A DNA stretch of 64,000 nucleotides from an uncultured Cellvibrionales bacterium (GCA_913062605.1 CAJXWQ010000007.1:1-64000); one strand, 5' to 3'. Counted from the stretch's first letter, positions 20,370-31,044 are shown. The notes: generated from the sequence alone by a model not told the origin. Translations and numbers: made by a program.

Positions 20370-20400
20370 AAAAAAGGCGGCCTATATAGCCGCCTTTTTT
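20370..20400. terminator. Bidirectional rho-independent terminator between sppA and fdxA
   Basis: A-run, GGCGGC/GCCGCC stem with CTATATA loop, then T-run. It serves the convergent sppA (+) and fdxA (-) transcripts. Confidence 0.92.
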
Positions 20401-20450
20401 AATGTCTGTGTCTGACGTGTTAATACTCCAGAAACTAATACCTCTAGGAG

Positions 20451-20774
20451 CTAGCGCTCCAGATGTTGTAGCTTGTCTGTGACACCGTCCCACTCTTCCG
20501 CATCGGCAAGTGGCTCTTTTTTCTCAGTGATGTTGGGCCACACTTCTGCCAATTCGGTATTCAGCTCCAAGTAGACTTGCTGATCTTCCGGCAGTTCATC
20601 TTCCGAGAATATAGCCTCGGCAGGACATTCTGGTTCACAGAGAGCACAGTCGATACACTCATCCGGGTGAATCACCAAAAAATTCGGGCCTTCGTAAAAG
20701 CAGTCAACCGGGCAAACTTCTACACAATCTGTGTATTTGCACTTGATGCAGTTTTCTCCGACGATGAAGGTCAT
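20451..20774 (-). CDS. fdxA: Ferredoxin FdxA (7Fe-8S)
   Basis: Small electron carrier of 107 residues with one [3Fe-4S] and one [4Fe-4S] cluster. By comparison with Azotobacter FdI, Cys9, Cys17 and Cys50 would hold the 3Fe cluster and Cys21, Cys40, Cys43 and Cys46 the 4Fe cluster. The C-terminal extension after residue 58 is usual for the family. ATG 20774 has GGAG 8 bases upstream; the frame extends to 20816 but without homology. Sits just upstream of mutS on the same strand, separated by the mutS start region, not in an operon with it; wait-free pairing fdxA-mutS is frequent in gammaproteobacteria. Confidence 0.96.
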   Translation of the reverse strand: MTFIVGENCIKCKYTDCVEVCPVDCFYEGPNFLVIHPDECIDCALCEPECPAEAIFSEDELPEDQQVYLELNTELAEVWPNITEKKEPLADAEEWDGVTDKLQHLER

Positions 20775-20893
20775 CTGGTGTTCTCCGTAAGGCTGGGGGT
20801 TCCAGCAGCGGCGCATTATACAGAAATCAATTCCCTTATTTAAACCCCGAATTGAAACTATAGTGTACTAAATCGCTCGGCTTTTGCGCTCAA

Positions 20894-23488
20894 TCAAGTT
20901 TTATCACTGATTTTTTTCAGCACATAGAGTTTTTCTAGTGCCTCTCGAGGACTTAATTCATCTGGGTTAACAGCTGATACTGCATCGAGTAGTGCAGAGG
21001 CAATGGGGTCAGAGAATAACTCACTTTGGATGGGGTGTGCTGCCTCGGTAGCACTGGGTTTGACCGTAGGGTGTGCACCCGCTTCAAGGCTGGCCAGCTC
21101 CTGCCGTGCCAGGGTAATCACTTCCGGTGGTATACCGGCCAGTTTGGCCACTTGAATACCATAACTTTGGCTGGCGGGCCCCTCCTGTATTGAGTGCAGG
21201 AATACAAGGTCATCATTGTATTCCGTGGCATCCAGGTGAACATTGGCCACCCCTTCGGTCTTGTCCGGTAGACTGGTTAATTCAAAATAGTGGGTAGCAA
21301 ACAGAGTAAATGCCCTGACTTTTTCGGCCAGCTGCACGGCACAAGCCCAAGCCAGTGACAAGCCGTCAAAGGTGCTGGTACCACGGCCCACTTCATCCAT
21401 TAATACCAGACTTCGCTCTGTGGCATTGTGAAGAATATTGGCAGTTTCGGTCATTTCCACCATAAAGGTAGAGCGGCCACCGGCCAGATCATCGGATGAG
21501 CCGATACGGGTAAAGATACGATCTACCAGCCCCATACTGGCACTTTGTGCGGGTACACAGCTGCCAATATGAGCCAGTAACACAATGAGGGCGGCTTGCC
21601 GCATATAGGTGGATTTGCCACCCATGTTAGGGCCGGTTATCACCAGCATTCGGCGCTGATCGTCCAATGTTAGGTCGTTGGCTACAAAGGGGCTGTCCAG
21701 AACCTGTTCTACGACAGGGTGACGCCCACCGATGACATTCATGCCCGGTTGCTCAATAAGTGTGGGCGCAGTCAGGTTTAAGGCGTCGGCCCGTTCTGCC
21801 AGATTGACCAGCACATCCAGTTCAGAGATGGCCGCCGCACAGTCCTGCAAGGGTAGCAGTTGCTCATTGAGGGTTTCGACCAAGGCTTGATAGAGGGCTT
21901 TTTCTCGTGTCAGGGCACGGCTTTTGGCGCTCAGGGCTTTGTCTTCAAACTCTTTCAGTTCTGGGGTGATAAACCGCTCGGCATTTTTCAGGGTTTGGCG
22001 ACGTATATAGTCTGCGGGGGCTTGGCCAGACTGGGCGCGTGAAATTTCGATGTAATAGCCATGAACTCGGTTATAGCCAACTTTGAGCGTGGCAATCCCG
22101 GTGCGTTCTTTTTCTCGTGTTTCTAGGTCAACCAAATACTGCCCGGCATTGGCACTGATATTACGCAGCTCATCCAGTTCGCTGTCATAGCCTTCAGCAA
22201 TCACGCCACCATCACGAATAACTACCGGTGGGTTGTCGATGACTGCGCGAGTTAACAGGCCAACGGTTTCCGGAAATTCCGAGGCTTGAACCAAGAGCTG
22301 CTGCAAGCGTTCGGATTCTGAGGCAGACAGAGCAGATTGAATGGTGGGTAATGTGGCGAGGGATTGATTCAGTCGGGTCAAATCTCTGGGGCGCGCCGAG
22401 CGCAGTGCTACCCGGCCCAAAATACGCTCCATATCACCGATATTTTTTAGTTGTTCTACTAAGGCTTCATAGCAGTAGTCCTGACGCAGTTCTACCAGAG
22501 CCTGCTGTCGCCCCTGTAATACAGGAAGGTTGCGTAGTGGCCGATTGAGCCAGCGACACAATAGCCGACCACCCATAGCCGTTGAGGTGTTATCCAACAC
22601 GGACAACAGTGTATTTTCAGTGCCGCCATTAAGATTGGTGTCCAATTCCAGATTGCGCCGAGTGGCCGCATCCAGAATGACACTGTCATCGCGGTTTTCA
22701 TAACTGATAGTTCGGATATGGGGCAGGGCAGTGCGCTGGGTTTCATGGGCATATTGCAATAGACAGCCAGCAGCAGCGAGCGCCAGTGGTAAATGATCAC
22801 AGCCAAATCCCATCAGGTCTTTGGTGCCGAATTGGTCAGTCAGTTGTCGACGTGCAGTGTCTTGTTCAAATTCCCAGGGTTGACGTTGGCGGACACCTTT
22901 ACATTGTTGAAGAAGTTCCGGGTAGGGAAAGTCATCATCTACAAGTAACTCAGCTGGATTCAATCGTTGCAGTTCACTCTGTAGCCCTTCAGCGCCAGGC
23001 ACTTCCAGTACCAAAAATCGCCCACTACCAATATCCAACGTGGCAATACCAAATTGGTCTTTGTGATGAGCCACCGCAGCAAGCAGGTTATCCCGTCGTT
23101 CATCCAGCAGAGCTTCATCACTGATCGTGCCTGGTGTCACCACCCTAACGACCTGGCGTTCCACCGGCCCCTTGCTGGTGGCCGGGTCACCGATCTGTTC
23201 GCAAATAGCGACAGACTCTCCCAGCTTGACCAACTTGGCCAGATAGCCCTCAGCCGCATGATAGGGAATTCCTGCCATCGGGATAGGGTTTCCTCCAGAC
23301 TTACCGCGAGCGGTGAGCGTCACATCCATCAGCTGAGAGGCTTTCTTGGCATCGTCGTAGAACAGCTCGTAGAAGTCACCCATCCGGTAGAACACCAACT
23401 CTTTTGGGTGTGCCGCCTTAATGCGCAAGTACTGCTGCATCATTGGGGTGTGATGCTCCAAAGAGGTTTCCGCTACGGTCATAATCAA
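20894..23488 (-). CDS. mutS: DNA mismatch repair protein MutS
   Basis: Mismatch-recognition ATPase, 864 residues, full length. Mismatch-binding Phe-x-Glu appears as [11 protein letters not shown] near residues 33-43; the clamp/lever region occupies the middle; Walker [10 protein letters not shown] near residue 615; Walker [17 protein letters not shown]; and the dimerisation helix-turn-helix at the end. Start is ATG 23488, with an in-frame ATG two codons on. A shortened frame on the opposite strand is a shadow. Confidence 0.98.
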   Translation of the reverse strand: MIMTVAETSLEHHTPMMQQYLRIKAAHPKELVFYRMGDFYELFYDDAKKASQLMDVTLTARGKSGGNPIPMAGIPYHAAEGYLAKLVKLGESVAICEQIGDPATSKGPVERQVVRVVTPGTISDEALLDERRDNLLAAVAHHKDQFGIATLDIGSGRFLVLEVPGAEGLQSELQRLNPAELLVDDDFPYPELLQQCKGVRQRQPWEFEQDTARRQLTDQFGTKDLMGFGCDHLPLALAAAGCLLQYAHETQRTALPHIRTISYENRDDSVILDAATRRNLELDTNLNGGTENTLLSVLDNTSTAMGGRLLCRWLNRPLRNLPVLQGRQQALVELRQDYCYEALVEQLKNIGDMERILGRVALRSARPRDLTRLNQSLATLPTIQSALSASESERLQQLLVQASEFPETVGLLTRAVIDNPPVVIRDGGVIAEGYDSELDELRNISANAGQYLVDLETREKERTGIATLKVGYNRVHGYYIEISRAQSGQAPADYIRRQTLKNAERFITPELKEFEDKALSAKSRALTREKALYQALVETLNEQLLPLQDCAAAISELDVLVNLAERADALNLTAPTLIEQPGMNVIGGRHPVVEQVLDSPFVANDLTLDDQRRMLVITGPNMGGKSTYMRQAALIVLLAHIGSCVPAQSASMGLVDRIFTRIGSSDDLAGGRSTFMVEMTETANILHNATERSLVLMDEVGRGTSTFDGLSLAWACAVQLAEKVRAFTLFATHYFELTSLPDKTEGVANVHLDATEYNDDLVFLHSIQEGPASQSYGIQVAKLAGIPPEVITLARQELASLEAGAHPTVKPSATEAAHPIQSELFSDPIASALLDAVSAVNPDELSPREALEKLYVLKKISDKT

Positions 23489-23699
23489 TGGTGGCTTGTG
23501 TGTGAGATGATCATGGATTCTACGTGATTCATGGGGATGAAAAAACTGTTGGGTGCGGACTAGTTACCCAGAGGTGAGGTAAATATGTGAGCCTTCAGTC
23601 TAACATTTATTGAATATATCCACCTTTCACTCGAGCCTGCGGTGTTAATATAGCCGCCGTTGCTAGCCTACCCTTGCCATACTTGAGAAAGGTATTACC

Positions 23700-24842
23700 T
23701 TGAAACAAAGACGACGTCATACAAAACCCAAGAAGAAGTTTGTTGAGCGCTCTCTGGAATTTGCTATCGATAATATGGACTCTCTGGGGCAGGGTGTCGC
23801 TAAAATTGATAATAAACCCTGCTTTATCCCCAAAACATTACCGGGTGAAACGGGTGTTGCGACCTTAACCAAGGCCAGCAAAGGAGTTATGTTTGCCCGT
23901 TTGAAGTCATTAGATATTACCGCCGATAATCGTGAAGAACCGGCGTGTGTGCATTTTGAGAATTGCCCGGGGTGTCACTACCTACATACGGATTATCAAA
24001 GTGAGTTGATGTATAAACAACAGGCGTTAGGACATCATCTGAAGCGGCTTGCTGCCCCTATTCCTGAGATCGAGATGGTGCCTGCTGAGCAGCGTCTTGG
24101 TTACCGTAATCGAATTCAATTGCACTACCGGCATAAATACATCGGCATGATAGATGGTGTGACCAATAATGTACTGGAAATCCCTGAATGCCTGGCGATT
24201 GATGAGCGCCTGAGAACGGCATTTGATGAGCTATATAACGATAAAAGCTGGACTGAGGATCACGAGGGAAATGGCCATTGTGAGCTGTATCTAACGGAAG
24301 ATAGTGTTGGTGTTGAGTGGGATAAGCCCTATGCCCACGGTGGGTTTAGTCAGGTGAATGAAGCCATGAACGGGGTGCTCAGAGAGGCAGTGCTGAAGAC
24401 GCTCAAAGATGATGAAGTTGGTACCTTGCTGGACTTGTTTTCAGGTGAGGGTAACTTGTCAGACCCGATTGTCGAAAGTAATGATGCCATTGAGCGGGTG
24501 ATGGTGGATTATGCGCCAGAGCGTGTTAAGCAAGAGTCCTTGAACTTTATTCATCTGGACTTATTTTCTGAAACATCGTTGCGGGCTTTCAAGGCGCGTT
24601 GTGAGCATAAGCAATTTGATGTGATTTTGGTTGATCCGCCAAGAAAAGGCTTTAATGATCTGGCGCTCTGGGTAAAGGCCCTAAAACCTAAAAAGCTGAT
24701 CTATGTGAGCTGTAATCCGGCTACGATGGTAAGAGATCTTCAACAACTGTCAGGTAAATATATCATTGAACAGATCAGTTTGATTGATTTGTTCCCTGGG
24801 ACGTATCACTACGAGACGTTGGTTACTATTACCTTTGATTAG
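23700..24842 (+). CDS. TrmA/RlmC/RlmD-family RNA (uracil-C5) methyltransferase
   Basis: SAM-dependent RNA methyltransferase of 380 residues. An N-terminal TRAM domain (about residues 12-72) is followed by Fe-S cysteines in CVHFENCPGC and a later Cys near residue 155. The Rossmann SAM motif DLFSGEGN lies near 246, DPPRKGF holds an active-site Asp, and the catalytic Cys is in VSCNPATMVRD. Shorter than RlmD (about 430), so the target uracil (23S 1939, 747 or tRNA) is unclear. Start is TTG 23700 with GAGAAAGG upstream; no suitable ATG exists before the TRAM domain. Confidence 0.9.
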   Translation: MKQRRRHTKPKKKFVERSLEFAIDNMDSLGQGVAKIDNKPCFIPKTLPGETGVATLTKASKGVMFARLKSLDITADNREEPACVHFENCPGCHYLHTDYQSELMYKQQALGHHLKRLAAPIPEIEMVPAEQRLGYRNRIQLHYRHKYIGMIDGVTNNVLEIPECLAIDERLRTAFDELYNDKSWTEDHEGNGHCELYLTEDSVGVEWDKPYAHGGFSQVNEAMNGVLREAVLKTLKDDEVGTLLDLFSGEGNLSDPIVESNDAIERVMVDYAPERVKQESLNFIHLDLFSETSLRAFKARCEHKQFDVILVDPPRKGFNDLALWVKALKPKKLIYVSCNPATMVRDLQQLSGKYIIEQISLIDLFPGTYHYETLVTITFD

Positions 24843-24918
24843 GCCGGTGATCGTTCTGGCGCCGTTCCAACTAAAAATACTCTTGCAGTAATGGTACTGC
24901 TGTCTTAAGTTGTTCAAA

Positions 24919-25407
24919 ATGAGTAGCCATATCAAAGACCTTTCTACCCAGCTTGGAGAGTTACTGCTTTTCAGGCAGTTCACCGTGACCTGTGCTGAGT
25001 CTTGTACCGGGGGTGGCATAGCCAGCGCTATCACCGATATTGCCGGAAGCTCTCAGTGGTTTCAAGCGGGATTTGTCACCTATGCAAACGATGCTAAGCA
25101 GCAATTGTTACGCGTATCTCCGGAAACCTTAGTATCTGAAGGTGCAGTCAGTGGGGCTGTAGTGAGGCAAATGGCAGAAGGTGCGTTAATGGCTACTTGT
25201 GCCGATATTGCTGTGGCGGTGAGCGGGGTGGCTGGACCAGATGGCGGTACAGAAGATAAGCCCGTTGGTACGGTGTGGTTTGCCTGGGCGATGAAGAATG
25301 GTGTTGTGACCACCCTTTGCGTTCAGTTTAAGGGAGATAGAGCGACGGTACGGCAGGCTGCAGTTGAACAGGCGCTTATGGGGTTAATTGAGATGCTTAA
25401 AAATTAG
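24919..25407 (+). CDS. pncC: CinA C-terminal-type nicotinamide-nucleotide amidohydrolase
   Basis: Stand-alone CinA-C domain of about 162 residues, which deamidates NMN to nicotinate mononucleotide in the pyridine nucleotide cycle. Catalytic Ser/Thr context TCAESCTGGGIASAIT near residues 26-41, and SGVAGPDGGTEDKPVGTVW near 100-118. The CinA-recA order is widespread and conserved. The LexA box of recA lies 4 bases after this gene's stop. ATG 24919 chosen over TTG 24910. Confidence 0.93.
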   Translation: MSSHIKDLSTQLGELLLFRQFTVTCAESCTGGGIASAITDIAGSSQWFQAGFVTYANDAKQQLLRVSPETLVSEGAVSGAVVRQMAEGALMATCADIAVAVSGVAGPDGGTEDKPVGTVWFAWAMKNGVVTTLCVQFKGDRATVRQAAVEQALMGLIEMLKN

Positions 25408-25411
25408 ATTA

Positions 25412-25427
25412 CTGTATGGCTATACAG
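25412..25427. promoter_or_regulatory. LexA (SOS) box of recA
   Basis: CTGTATGGCTATACAG matches CTGT-N8-ACAG exactly, 91 bases upstream of the recA start. LexA repression of recA is well established in gammaproteobacteria, so SOS induction of recA is expected here. Confidence 0.95.
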
Positions 25428-25518
25428 TATAAAAAAATTGGGGTAAGCTACGAGCAATTCAAGTATTAAGTACAACTACAACAAAGAACTATCACCACAA
25501 AGAATAGAGGCATCAACA

Positions 25519-26565
25519 ATGGATCCGAATAAAGAAAAAGCCCTTCAGGCAGCGCTAGGACAAATCGAGCGCCAGTTCGGTAAAGGAACGGTCATGCGTA
25601 TGGGTGATCGGGAGCGGGTGGCAATGCCGTCAATCTCTACGGGCTCATTGGGGCTGGATGTCGCTTTGGGCATAGGTGGTTTGCCGAAAGGTCGGGTTGT
25701 TGAAATCTATGGGCCAGAGTCTTCTGGTAAAACAACACTGACGCTTCAAGTGATTGCTGAAGCACAAAAGGCCGGTGGTACTTGCGCTTTTGTCGATGCT
25801 GAGCATGCGCTGGATCCCATCTATGCAGAGAAGCTGGGTGTTAATGTAGACGACCTATTGGTGTCTCAGCCTGATACGGGTGAGCAGGCGCTTGAAGTCA
25901 CTGATATGTTGGTACGTTCCGGAACCATTGATGTGCTGGTGGTGGACTCGGTGGCAGCACTGACGCCACGGGCTGAGATAGAAGGCGAAATGGGAGATCA
26001 TCACGTGGGCTTGCAGGCTCGGTTGATGTCTCAGGCACTGCGTAAGTTAACGGGCAATATCAAACATGCTAATTGTTTGGTGATCTTTATTAATCAGATT
26101 CGTATGAAGATCGGTGTGATGTTCGGTAACCCTGAAACCACCACCGGTGGTAACGCATTGAAGTTCTACTCGTCTGTCCGTTTGGATATCCGTCGTATCG
26201 GCGCAGTAAAAGAAGGCGACGAAGTAGTCGGTAATGAAACGCGAGTAAAAGTGGTGAAGAACAAGGTATCTCCACCCTTTAAACAGTGTGAATTTCAGAT
26301 TCTCTATGGCCAAGGCATCAATCACTTGGGTGAAATAGTGGATCTTGGCGTGAAATGTGGGCTGGTGGATAAGTCAGGTGCCTGGTACGCCTACAATGGC
26401 AATAAGATAGGCCAAGGCAAGGCGAATGCCTGTGAATATTTGCGTGAAAACCCAACGGTTGCCGATGAAATTGAACAAAAAATTAGAGCCGAGCTAATGC
26501 CTGTACCAAAAAAGAAGGGGCCTGTTGATGAAACCCCGATTAAAAAAGAAGAGGCTGAGGCCTGA
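25519..26565 (+). CDS. recA: Recombinase RecA
   Basis: Homologous recombination and SOS coprotease, 348 residues. Walker [10 protein letters not shown] near residues 66-74, Walker [10 protein letters not shown] near 140, L2 loop [18 protein letters not shown] near 197-214, and an acidic C-terminal tail. It has its own LexA box and a strong terminator, so it is transcribed separately. recX is not adjacent but follows two genes later. Confidence 0.99.
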   Translation: MDPNKEKALQAALGQIERQFGKGTVMRMGDRERVAMPSISTGSLGLDVALGIGGLPKGRVVEIYGPESSGKTTLTLQVIAEAQKAGGTCAFVDAEHALDPIYAEKLGVNVDDLLVSQPDTGEQALEVTDMLVRSGTIDVLVVDSVAALTPRAEIEGEMGDHHVGLQARLMSQALRKLTGNIKHANCLVIFINQIRMKIGVMFGNPETTTGGNALKFYSSVRLDIRRIGAVKEGDEVVGNETRVKVVKNKVSPPFKQCEFQILYGQGINHLGEIVDLGVKCGLVDKSGAWYAYNGNKIGQGKANACEYLRENPTVADEIEQKIRAELMPVPKKKGPVDETPIKKEEAEA

Positions 26566-26595
26566 ATAATTTATTGAGCTTCAACGTATTTTGGT

Positions 26596-26628
26596 AAAAA
26601 ACCGTACTCTTACAAGTACGGTTTTTTT
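26596..26628 (+). terminator. Rho-independent terminator of recA
   Basis: CCGTACT/AGTACGG stem flanked by an A-run and a seven-base T-run, about 30 bases after the recA stop. Confidence 0.93.
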
Positions 26629-26743
26629 ATGTGCTGGAAAAACACTGTGTTTATCAGGACCGCTTGTTATTAATATGATAGTGATGCTAGTCAGAGTTTG
26701 GTCGAGCTTGGAAAGGGTAGGTATGAACGTTGATGGTTAATAG

Positions 26744-27520
26744 ATGACAGAGCTGATTACCTATAAAAGCATGATAGTCGCTCTATTTCTTTTGGTGTTG
26801 TTCATTGCTGAACGCTATGCCCCGGCTGTCGCCGTGCCTGAGAAAATTGTCACTGCTCAGCGGATCATGACCAACTTGCTATTGTGGTTTTGTAATAGCC
26901 TTCTCTCACCGTTAATCATCTTGCCAGTGACGCTCTATGCCATAAATTATGGTGTGAGTTGGCGCAGTGATTGGCAGGGAGCTTGGCTTGGGATCTGGGG
27001 AGGTCTGTTACTTGATGTACTAGTTCTGGATTTATGGATTTACTGGTGGCATCAGGCTAATCATCGTATCCCTTTGCTGTGGCGTTTTCACCGGGTGCAT
27101 CATTTAGACCATTGGCTCGATGTAACATCCTCTGTTCGATTCCATTTTGGCGAAGTAATTTTGTCTGCATTAGTGCGTGCTGTGGTGATTGTCTGCCTGG
27201 GAACCCCCTTATTATCAGTCATTATTTTTGAAACCTTGGTATTGATGAATGCAGGATTTCACCATTCCAATGTGCGTCTCCCCAGAAGCCTGGAACAGGC
27301 ACTTTCAAGGCTCATTATTACCCCGTCGATCCACTGGATGCACCACCATGTGGTGCAACAGGATACCGATAGCAATTACGGGGTTTTGTTTAGTTTTTGG
27401 GACCGATTGTTTGGGAGTCAATCAAAGAACAAACGTACTGCTGGTATGGAAATAGGATTAGAGCACAGCAAGGATATGAATCTGCTTAAATTGATGATTT
27501 CACCCTTCAAAAGTCGTTAG
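26744..27520 (+). CDS. Sterol desaturase/fatty acid hydroxylase family membrane protein
   Basis: A 258-residue integral membrane di-iron oxygenase-like protein. The histidine clusters of the superfamily are present: HQANH near residue 102, HRVHH near 113, and HWMHHHV near 199, with an additional HHSN before the last. Membrane helices lie before and between them. Known members hydroxylate or desaturate lipids; the substrate here is unknown. Lies between recA and the DUF4126 gene, each with its own spacing, so operon membership is uncertain. Confidence 0.9.
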   Translation: MTELITYKSMIVALFLLVLFIAERYAPAVAVPEKIVTAQRIMTNLLLWFCNSLLSPLIILPVTLYAINYGVSWRSDWQGAWLGIWGGLLLDVLVLDLWIYWWHQANHRIPLLWRFHRVHHLDHWLDVTSSVRFHFGEVILSALVRAVVIVCLGTPLLSVIIFETLVLMNAGFHHSNVRLPRSLEQALSRLIITPSIHWMHHHVVQQDTDSNYGVLFSFWDRLFGSQSKNKRTAGMEIGLEHSKDMNLLKLMISPFKSR

Positions 27521-27648
27521 TTCAGGTCTTGCCTTCTTATTAGGATATAAGGAAGATATGGGCACTTAGGCGGAAAGTATGTGTCTAACGCGACGGTATG
27601 CAGGTTTGTAGTAAGTGGCTCTCAGGTTTTAGCCTAAAGGAATAGATT

Positions 27649-28305
27649 GTGGATAATTATCAAGAACTTATAAGTATTATTGCCCTGACTATGGGCGTGG
27701 GTTGGGCAAGTGGCATCAATTTGTATGCCGTCGTGCTGGTGTTGGGGCTTGCCGGCTCGACAGGCAATATCGATTTGCCGCCAGAGCTGGCTGTCGTGCA
27801 GAACCCTATGGTAATTATGGCTGCTGGAGTAATGTACTTTGTTGAATTCATCGCGGACAAGGTACCGGGGGTTGATACCGGTTGGGACACATTACATACC
27901 TTTATTCGGGTACCTGCAGGGGCCATGTTGGCCGTAGGTGCCGTGGGTGATGTTACTCCGGCATTGGAAATCGCTGCGGGGTTGATGGGTGGCACTATGG
28001 CTGGTGCCAGTCACCTGACCAAGTTCTCTACTCGTGCCCTTATCAATACCTCACCGGAGCCCTTTAGTAACTGGGCGGCTTCAATTTCAGAGGATGTCTT
28101 GGTGCTCTGCGGCATGTGGGCAATGTTCAACCACCCCTGGTTGTTCGTTGGGCTAATGGTCGCATTTTTATTACTGGTCATCTGGTTGCTCCCCAAACTG
28201 TGGCGATTACTGAAAGTGATTTTTACTAAGCTGGGTGAATGGCTGGGGATAGTAGATAAACCAGAGCCTGTTGAAGAGCTGTCAGGGACGACCATCAAAG
28301 AATAG
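27649..28305 (+). CDS. DUF4126 domain-containing membrane protein
   Basis: A 218-residue multi-helix membrane protein of the DUF4126 family; function unknown. Characteristic features are the N-terminal GVGWASGINLYAVVLVLGLAG and FVEFIADKVPGVDTGWDTLHTFIRVPAGAML. GTG start at 27649. No partner is implied by the context. Confidence 0.87.
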   Translation: MDNYQELISIIALTMGVGWASGINLYAVVLVLGLAGSTGNIDLPPELAVVQNPMVIMAAGVMYFVEFIADKVPGVDTGWDTLHTFIRVPAGAMLAVGAVGDVTPALEIAAGLMGGTMAGASHLTKFSTRALINTSPEPFSNWAASISEDVLVLCGMWAMFNHPWLFVGLMVAFLLLVIWLLPKLWRLLKVIFTKLGEWLGIVDKPEPVEELSGTTIKE

Positions 28306-28380
28306 TGATTTTTAGAAATAGTGGCCCATAACTATGTGCTCCATAAATAAGCGCTTCGTAAATAAGTACCATGTGAACAC

Positions 28381-28845
28381 ATGATCGACCCTGATGCACA
28401 GGATCCACTTTCTACTATCAGGCTGCGGGCCATGGGTCTTCTGGCTCGCAGAGAGCATTCCCATCTTGAATTGCATCGAAAACTAGCGGATAGATTTCCT
28501 GAGCATGTGGATTTGTTGAATCAGGTGCTTTGTGGGTTACAGCAGGACAACCTTCAATCTGATGAGCGGTTTGCTGAAGCATTTGTGTCCTCTCGAGTGC
28601 GAAAGGGGCAGGGCCCACATCGTATTAGTATGGAGTTGCAGCAAAGGGGATTGGATAAACCTCTTGCAGAACGTGCGGTGGCTGATAGTGGCGCGGATTG
28701 GACTCTTTTAGCAGGTGAGGTGATGGCCAAAAAGTATGGCGGAAAACCTTGCAATGATTTTAGTGAGCGCGCTAAGCGCAGCAAATTTCTCCAATACCGT
28801 GGGTTTAATACCGATCAGATTTCAGCCTGCTTTAATGATGATTAA
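28381..28845 (+). CDS. recX: Regulatory protein RecX
   Basis: A 154-residue modulator that caps RecA filaments. Three-helix RecX repeats are seen: RLRAMGLLARREHSHLELHRKL near residue 12, LQSDERFAEAFVSSRVRKGQGPHRI near the middle, and RSKFLQYRGFNTDQI at the end. It is separated from recA by the sterol desaturase-like and DUF4126 genes, whereas in most relatives it directly follows recA. Confidence 0.93.
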   Translation: MIDPDAQDPLSTIRLRAMGLLARREHSHLELHRKLADRFPEHVDLLNQVLCGLQQDNLQSDERFAEAFVSSRVRKGQGPHRISMELQQRGLDKPLAERAVADSGADWTLLAGEVMAKKYGGKPCNDFSERAKRSKFLQYRGFNTDQISACFNDD

Positions 28846-29063
28846 AAATTTGTGCTAGATAATTATTTGCCCAGCGTCCAAGGCGGTTGCTCTCGATTAA
28901 ATCACAGTCAATAAAACCTCAGTATTCTCCATATAAAAGTCACCTCTATATGAAATCTGAGTGGTCTATTTATTAGTGTGACCGTAAATATTTGAGGTGG
29001 GTAAGGAACAGATGGGCAGACCTGTTATCTAAAGTGGCACAGGTTAACCGGAGAACCGTTCTG

Positions 29064-29483
29064 TTGAAGTTACTGAGAGTTTTTATCATGGTTGTGTTGG
29101 CATTAAGCGGGTCATATGTGGCTGTGTTTGCCGAAGAGACTGTGCCTGAAGTGAGAAGCTCGGGGTTGCCGACAGTAGACATCGACCTGAGTGATTGGGG
29201 TATTTACAACGGATGTATCAGTAATAGCCGTATTTTGGGCATCAAAGTGCTGAATACCAATGCGGCCTTACTTGAACTGGTGAATGGGAAAAAAGTGGTA
29301 ATGCGTTTTATGGGTTCCTGTAGAGGCATCAAGCAGTATGGTTTTGTTTATACTGCCCGTAACAACCTGTTTTGTGCAAAGAGACATTCGGTGCGGGTGA
29401 TGGAAATAGGGACTCACTGCCAAGTGGAGTCTCTGGAGCCCTATCAGGAAACTGAGTTGCCAAGGGGTGGATCTCAAGAGTGA
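29064..29483 (+). CDS. DUF6491-like exported protein
   Basis: Small exported protein of about 139 residues. A start at TTG 29064 (MKLLRVFIMVV...) has GGAG 10 bases upstream and yields a compact signal peptide ending VAVFA; the frame itself opens at 28992, also with TTG. The mature part has four cysteines (NGCISN, GSCRG, LFCAK, THCQV) in the pattern of DUF6491 proteins, probably two disulfides. Function unknown. It is followed 8 bases later by an M23 peptidase gene, so the two may be co-transcribed. Confidence 0.68.
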   Translation: MKLLRVFIMVVLALSGSYVAVFAEETVPEVRSSGLPTVDIDLSDWGIYNGCISNSRILGIKVLNTNAALLELVNGKKVVMRFMGSCRGIKQYGFVYTARNNLFCAKRHSVRVMEIGTHCQVESLEPYQETELPRGGSQE

Positions 29484-29490
29484 TACTTGA

Positions 29491-30366
29491 ATGTATGTGG
29501 GGAAAATTTTGTATCGTTATCTAATAATTCTGGTCGTTTTACTGGCGAACGCTATCATTGCCCAAGGTGCTGTGGCACTTGAACTCACAGGCGCTCTGAC
29601 TCAGGGTTCCCTGTTGATAGGGCGAGTGCCTCCCGGCACTGAAGTGGAGTTGATGAGGCGTCAGGTCAGAGTTGGCGAGGATGGTCTGTTTATTTTCGGG
29701 CTAGGTCGCGATACACCCAGTACAATTGAGCTGATAACCCGTCATGTTGATGGCGAGACAGAGTCACACCTATTGGCCATTGTTCAGCGGGAATACCAGG
29801 AGCAGCGTGTGGATGGCGTTCCTCAAAAAACAGTTTCACCTCCATCGCCGAAAGTGCTCGAACGTATTCTTAGGGAGGCAGCGCTGGTTAAAAAAGCGAG
29901 AGCTAAAGATAACCGTAGCCAGGATTTTCTTTCAGGCTTTGTCAAACCATTAGAGGGCCCTATAACGGGTGTTTACGGTAGCCGCAGAGTTTATAACGGC
30001 AAGCCGGGCAGACCGCACTACGGTCTGGATATTGCCGCTCCCAAGGGTACGGGTGTCTTTGCACCGGCTCCGGGTGTGGTGCGGCTGGTTCACGATGATA
30101 TGTTTTACTCTGGGGGGACATTGATTCTTGAGCATGGCCATGGCCTCAGTTCTACATTTATTCATCTCAGCGAGGTGTTGGCGACCCCTGGTCAGCGCGT
30201 CGAAGCGGGAGATTTGATTGCCCGTGTTGGTTCAACGGGCAGAGCGACAGGCCCACATTTGGACTGGCGTATCAATTGGTTTGATGTGCGGTTGGATCCC
30301 TCTCTGGTGTTAGAGCATTTTCCTGTATCGGTTCATCCAAGCTCGCTTACAAGTACCTCCAACTAA
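29491..30366 (+). CDS. M23-family (LytM) metallopeptidase
   Basis: A 291-residue exported peptidoglycan endopeptidase. Signal peptide at residues 1-31; an Ig-like N-terminal part; and a LytM domain from about 155. Zinc-site motifs are complete: HYGLDIAAPKG (H..D), HGHGLSSTFIHLS and GPHLDWRINW, so it should be active. Lies just after the DUF6491-like gene, upstream of the Trm112 and HIT genes. Confidence 0.93.
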   Translation: MYVGKILYRYLIILVVLLANAIIAQGAVALELTGALTQGSLLIGRVPPGTEVELMRRQVRVGEDGLFIFGLGRDTPSTIELITRHVDGETESHLLAIVQREYQEQRVDGVPQKTVSPPSPKVLERILREAALVKKARAKDNRSQDFLSGFVKPLEGPITGVYGSRRVYNGKPGRPHYGLDIAAPKGTGVFAPAPGVVRLVHDDMFYSGGTLILEHGHGLSSTFIHLSEVLATPGQRVEAGDLIARVGSTGRATGPHLDWRINWFDVRLDPSLVLEHFPVSVHPSSLTSTSN

Positions 30367-30466
30367 GGCCTATAACTAAAGCTACGGACAAACCCGCCAG
30401 ACGTGGTTTTAGCGCCGTCTTTCCCTTAAACTTGCCCCTTTGGAATCTCCTGCGTTCGGGGTTGAG

Positions 30467-30661
30467 ATGATTGATAAGAAGTTACTGAGTATTTTGGTCT
30501 GTCCAGTGAGCAAGGCTCCACTGGAATATGACACTGAAAAAAATGAATTAATATGCAAAGTCAGTGGCTTGGCGTACCCCATTCGTGACGGTATTCCAGT
30601 GATGCTTGAAAGTGAGGCGCGCCAGCTTACTGCGGATGAAAAACTTGGTGGCGACCACTAA
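30467..30661 (+). CDS. Trm112 family zinc-binding protein
   Basis: A 64-residue protein resembling YcaR/Trm112: [38 protein letters not shown]. In this family the protein binds and stabilises methyltransferase partners. In gammaproteobacteria it usually sits next to lpxK and kdsB; here neither is adjacent. The frame extends to TTG 30440 but homology begins at ATG 30467. Confidence 0.88.
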   Translation: MIDKKLLSILVCPVSKAPLEYDTEKNELICKVSGLAYPIRDGIPVMLESEARQLTADEKLGGDH

Positions 30662-30693
30662 CCAGGTGATGACAATTAACTAAGAGTCAGGTT

Positions 30694-31044
30694 ATGTCAG
30701 AAGAAACCTTATTTACTAAAATTATTAACGGTGACATTCCTGCCGAGATTGTCTATGAAGATGAGCATTGCTTTGCTATCAGGGATATAGCGCCTAAAGC
30801 ACCCACTCATTTGCTGGTTATTCCTCGCAAGCCGATCCCAAGACTAGTCGATGCTTCATCTGAGGATAAGGCACTACTGGGTCACCTGATGCTTGCTGTG
30901 GGCGATATTGCCAAACAAGCCGGTGTTGATGAAGCTTTCAGAGTCGTGATTAATAATGGTGCCGGTGTTGGTCAGACAGTATTTCACCTTCACTTGCACA
31001 TCCTTGGTAACAAGGCATTCTCGGAAGACAGTCTCGGGTTCTGA
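30694..31044 (+). CDS. hinT: HIT-family nucleotide-binding protein (HinT-like)
   Basis: A 116-residue histidine triad protein, a purine nucleoside phosphoramidase in known members. N-terminal TLFTKIINGDIPAEIVYED and the triad HLHLHILG near residues 100-107 are complete. It lies 32 bases after the Trm112 gene, so the two are probably co-transcribed. Confidence 0.95.
   Translation: MSEETLFTKIINGDIPAEIVYEDEHCFAIRDIAPKAPTHLLVIPRKPIPRLVDASSEDKALLGHLMLAVGDIAKQAGVDEAFRVVINNGAGVGQTVFHLHLHILGNKAFSEDSLGF

Noticed and set aside
20445-20459. GGAGC-TAGC-GCTCC palindrome at the fdxA stop codon as a third REP copy
   Set aside because: It lacks the CGCGTTAGC core and GTCC end shared by the other two and overlaps coding sequence.
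23054-23527. 157-codon plus-strand frame opposite the start of mutS
   Set aside because: It lies antisense to the conserved MutS N-terminus, has no recognisable domain or ribosome-binding site, and looks like a shadow frame.
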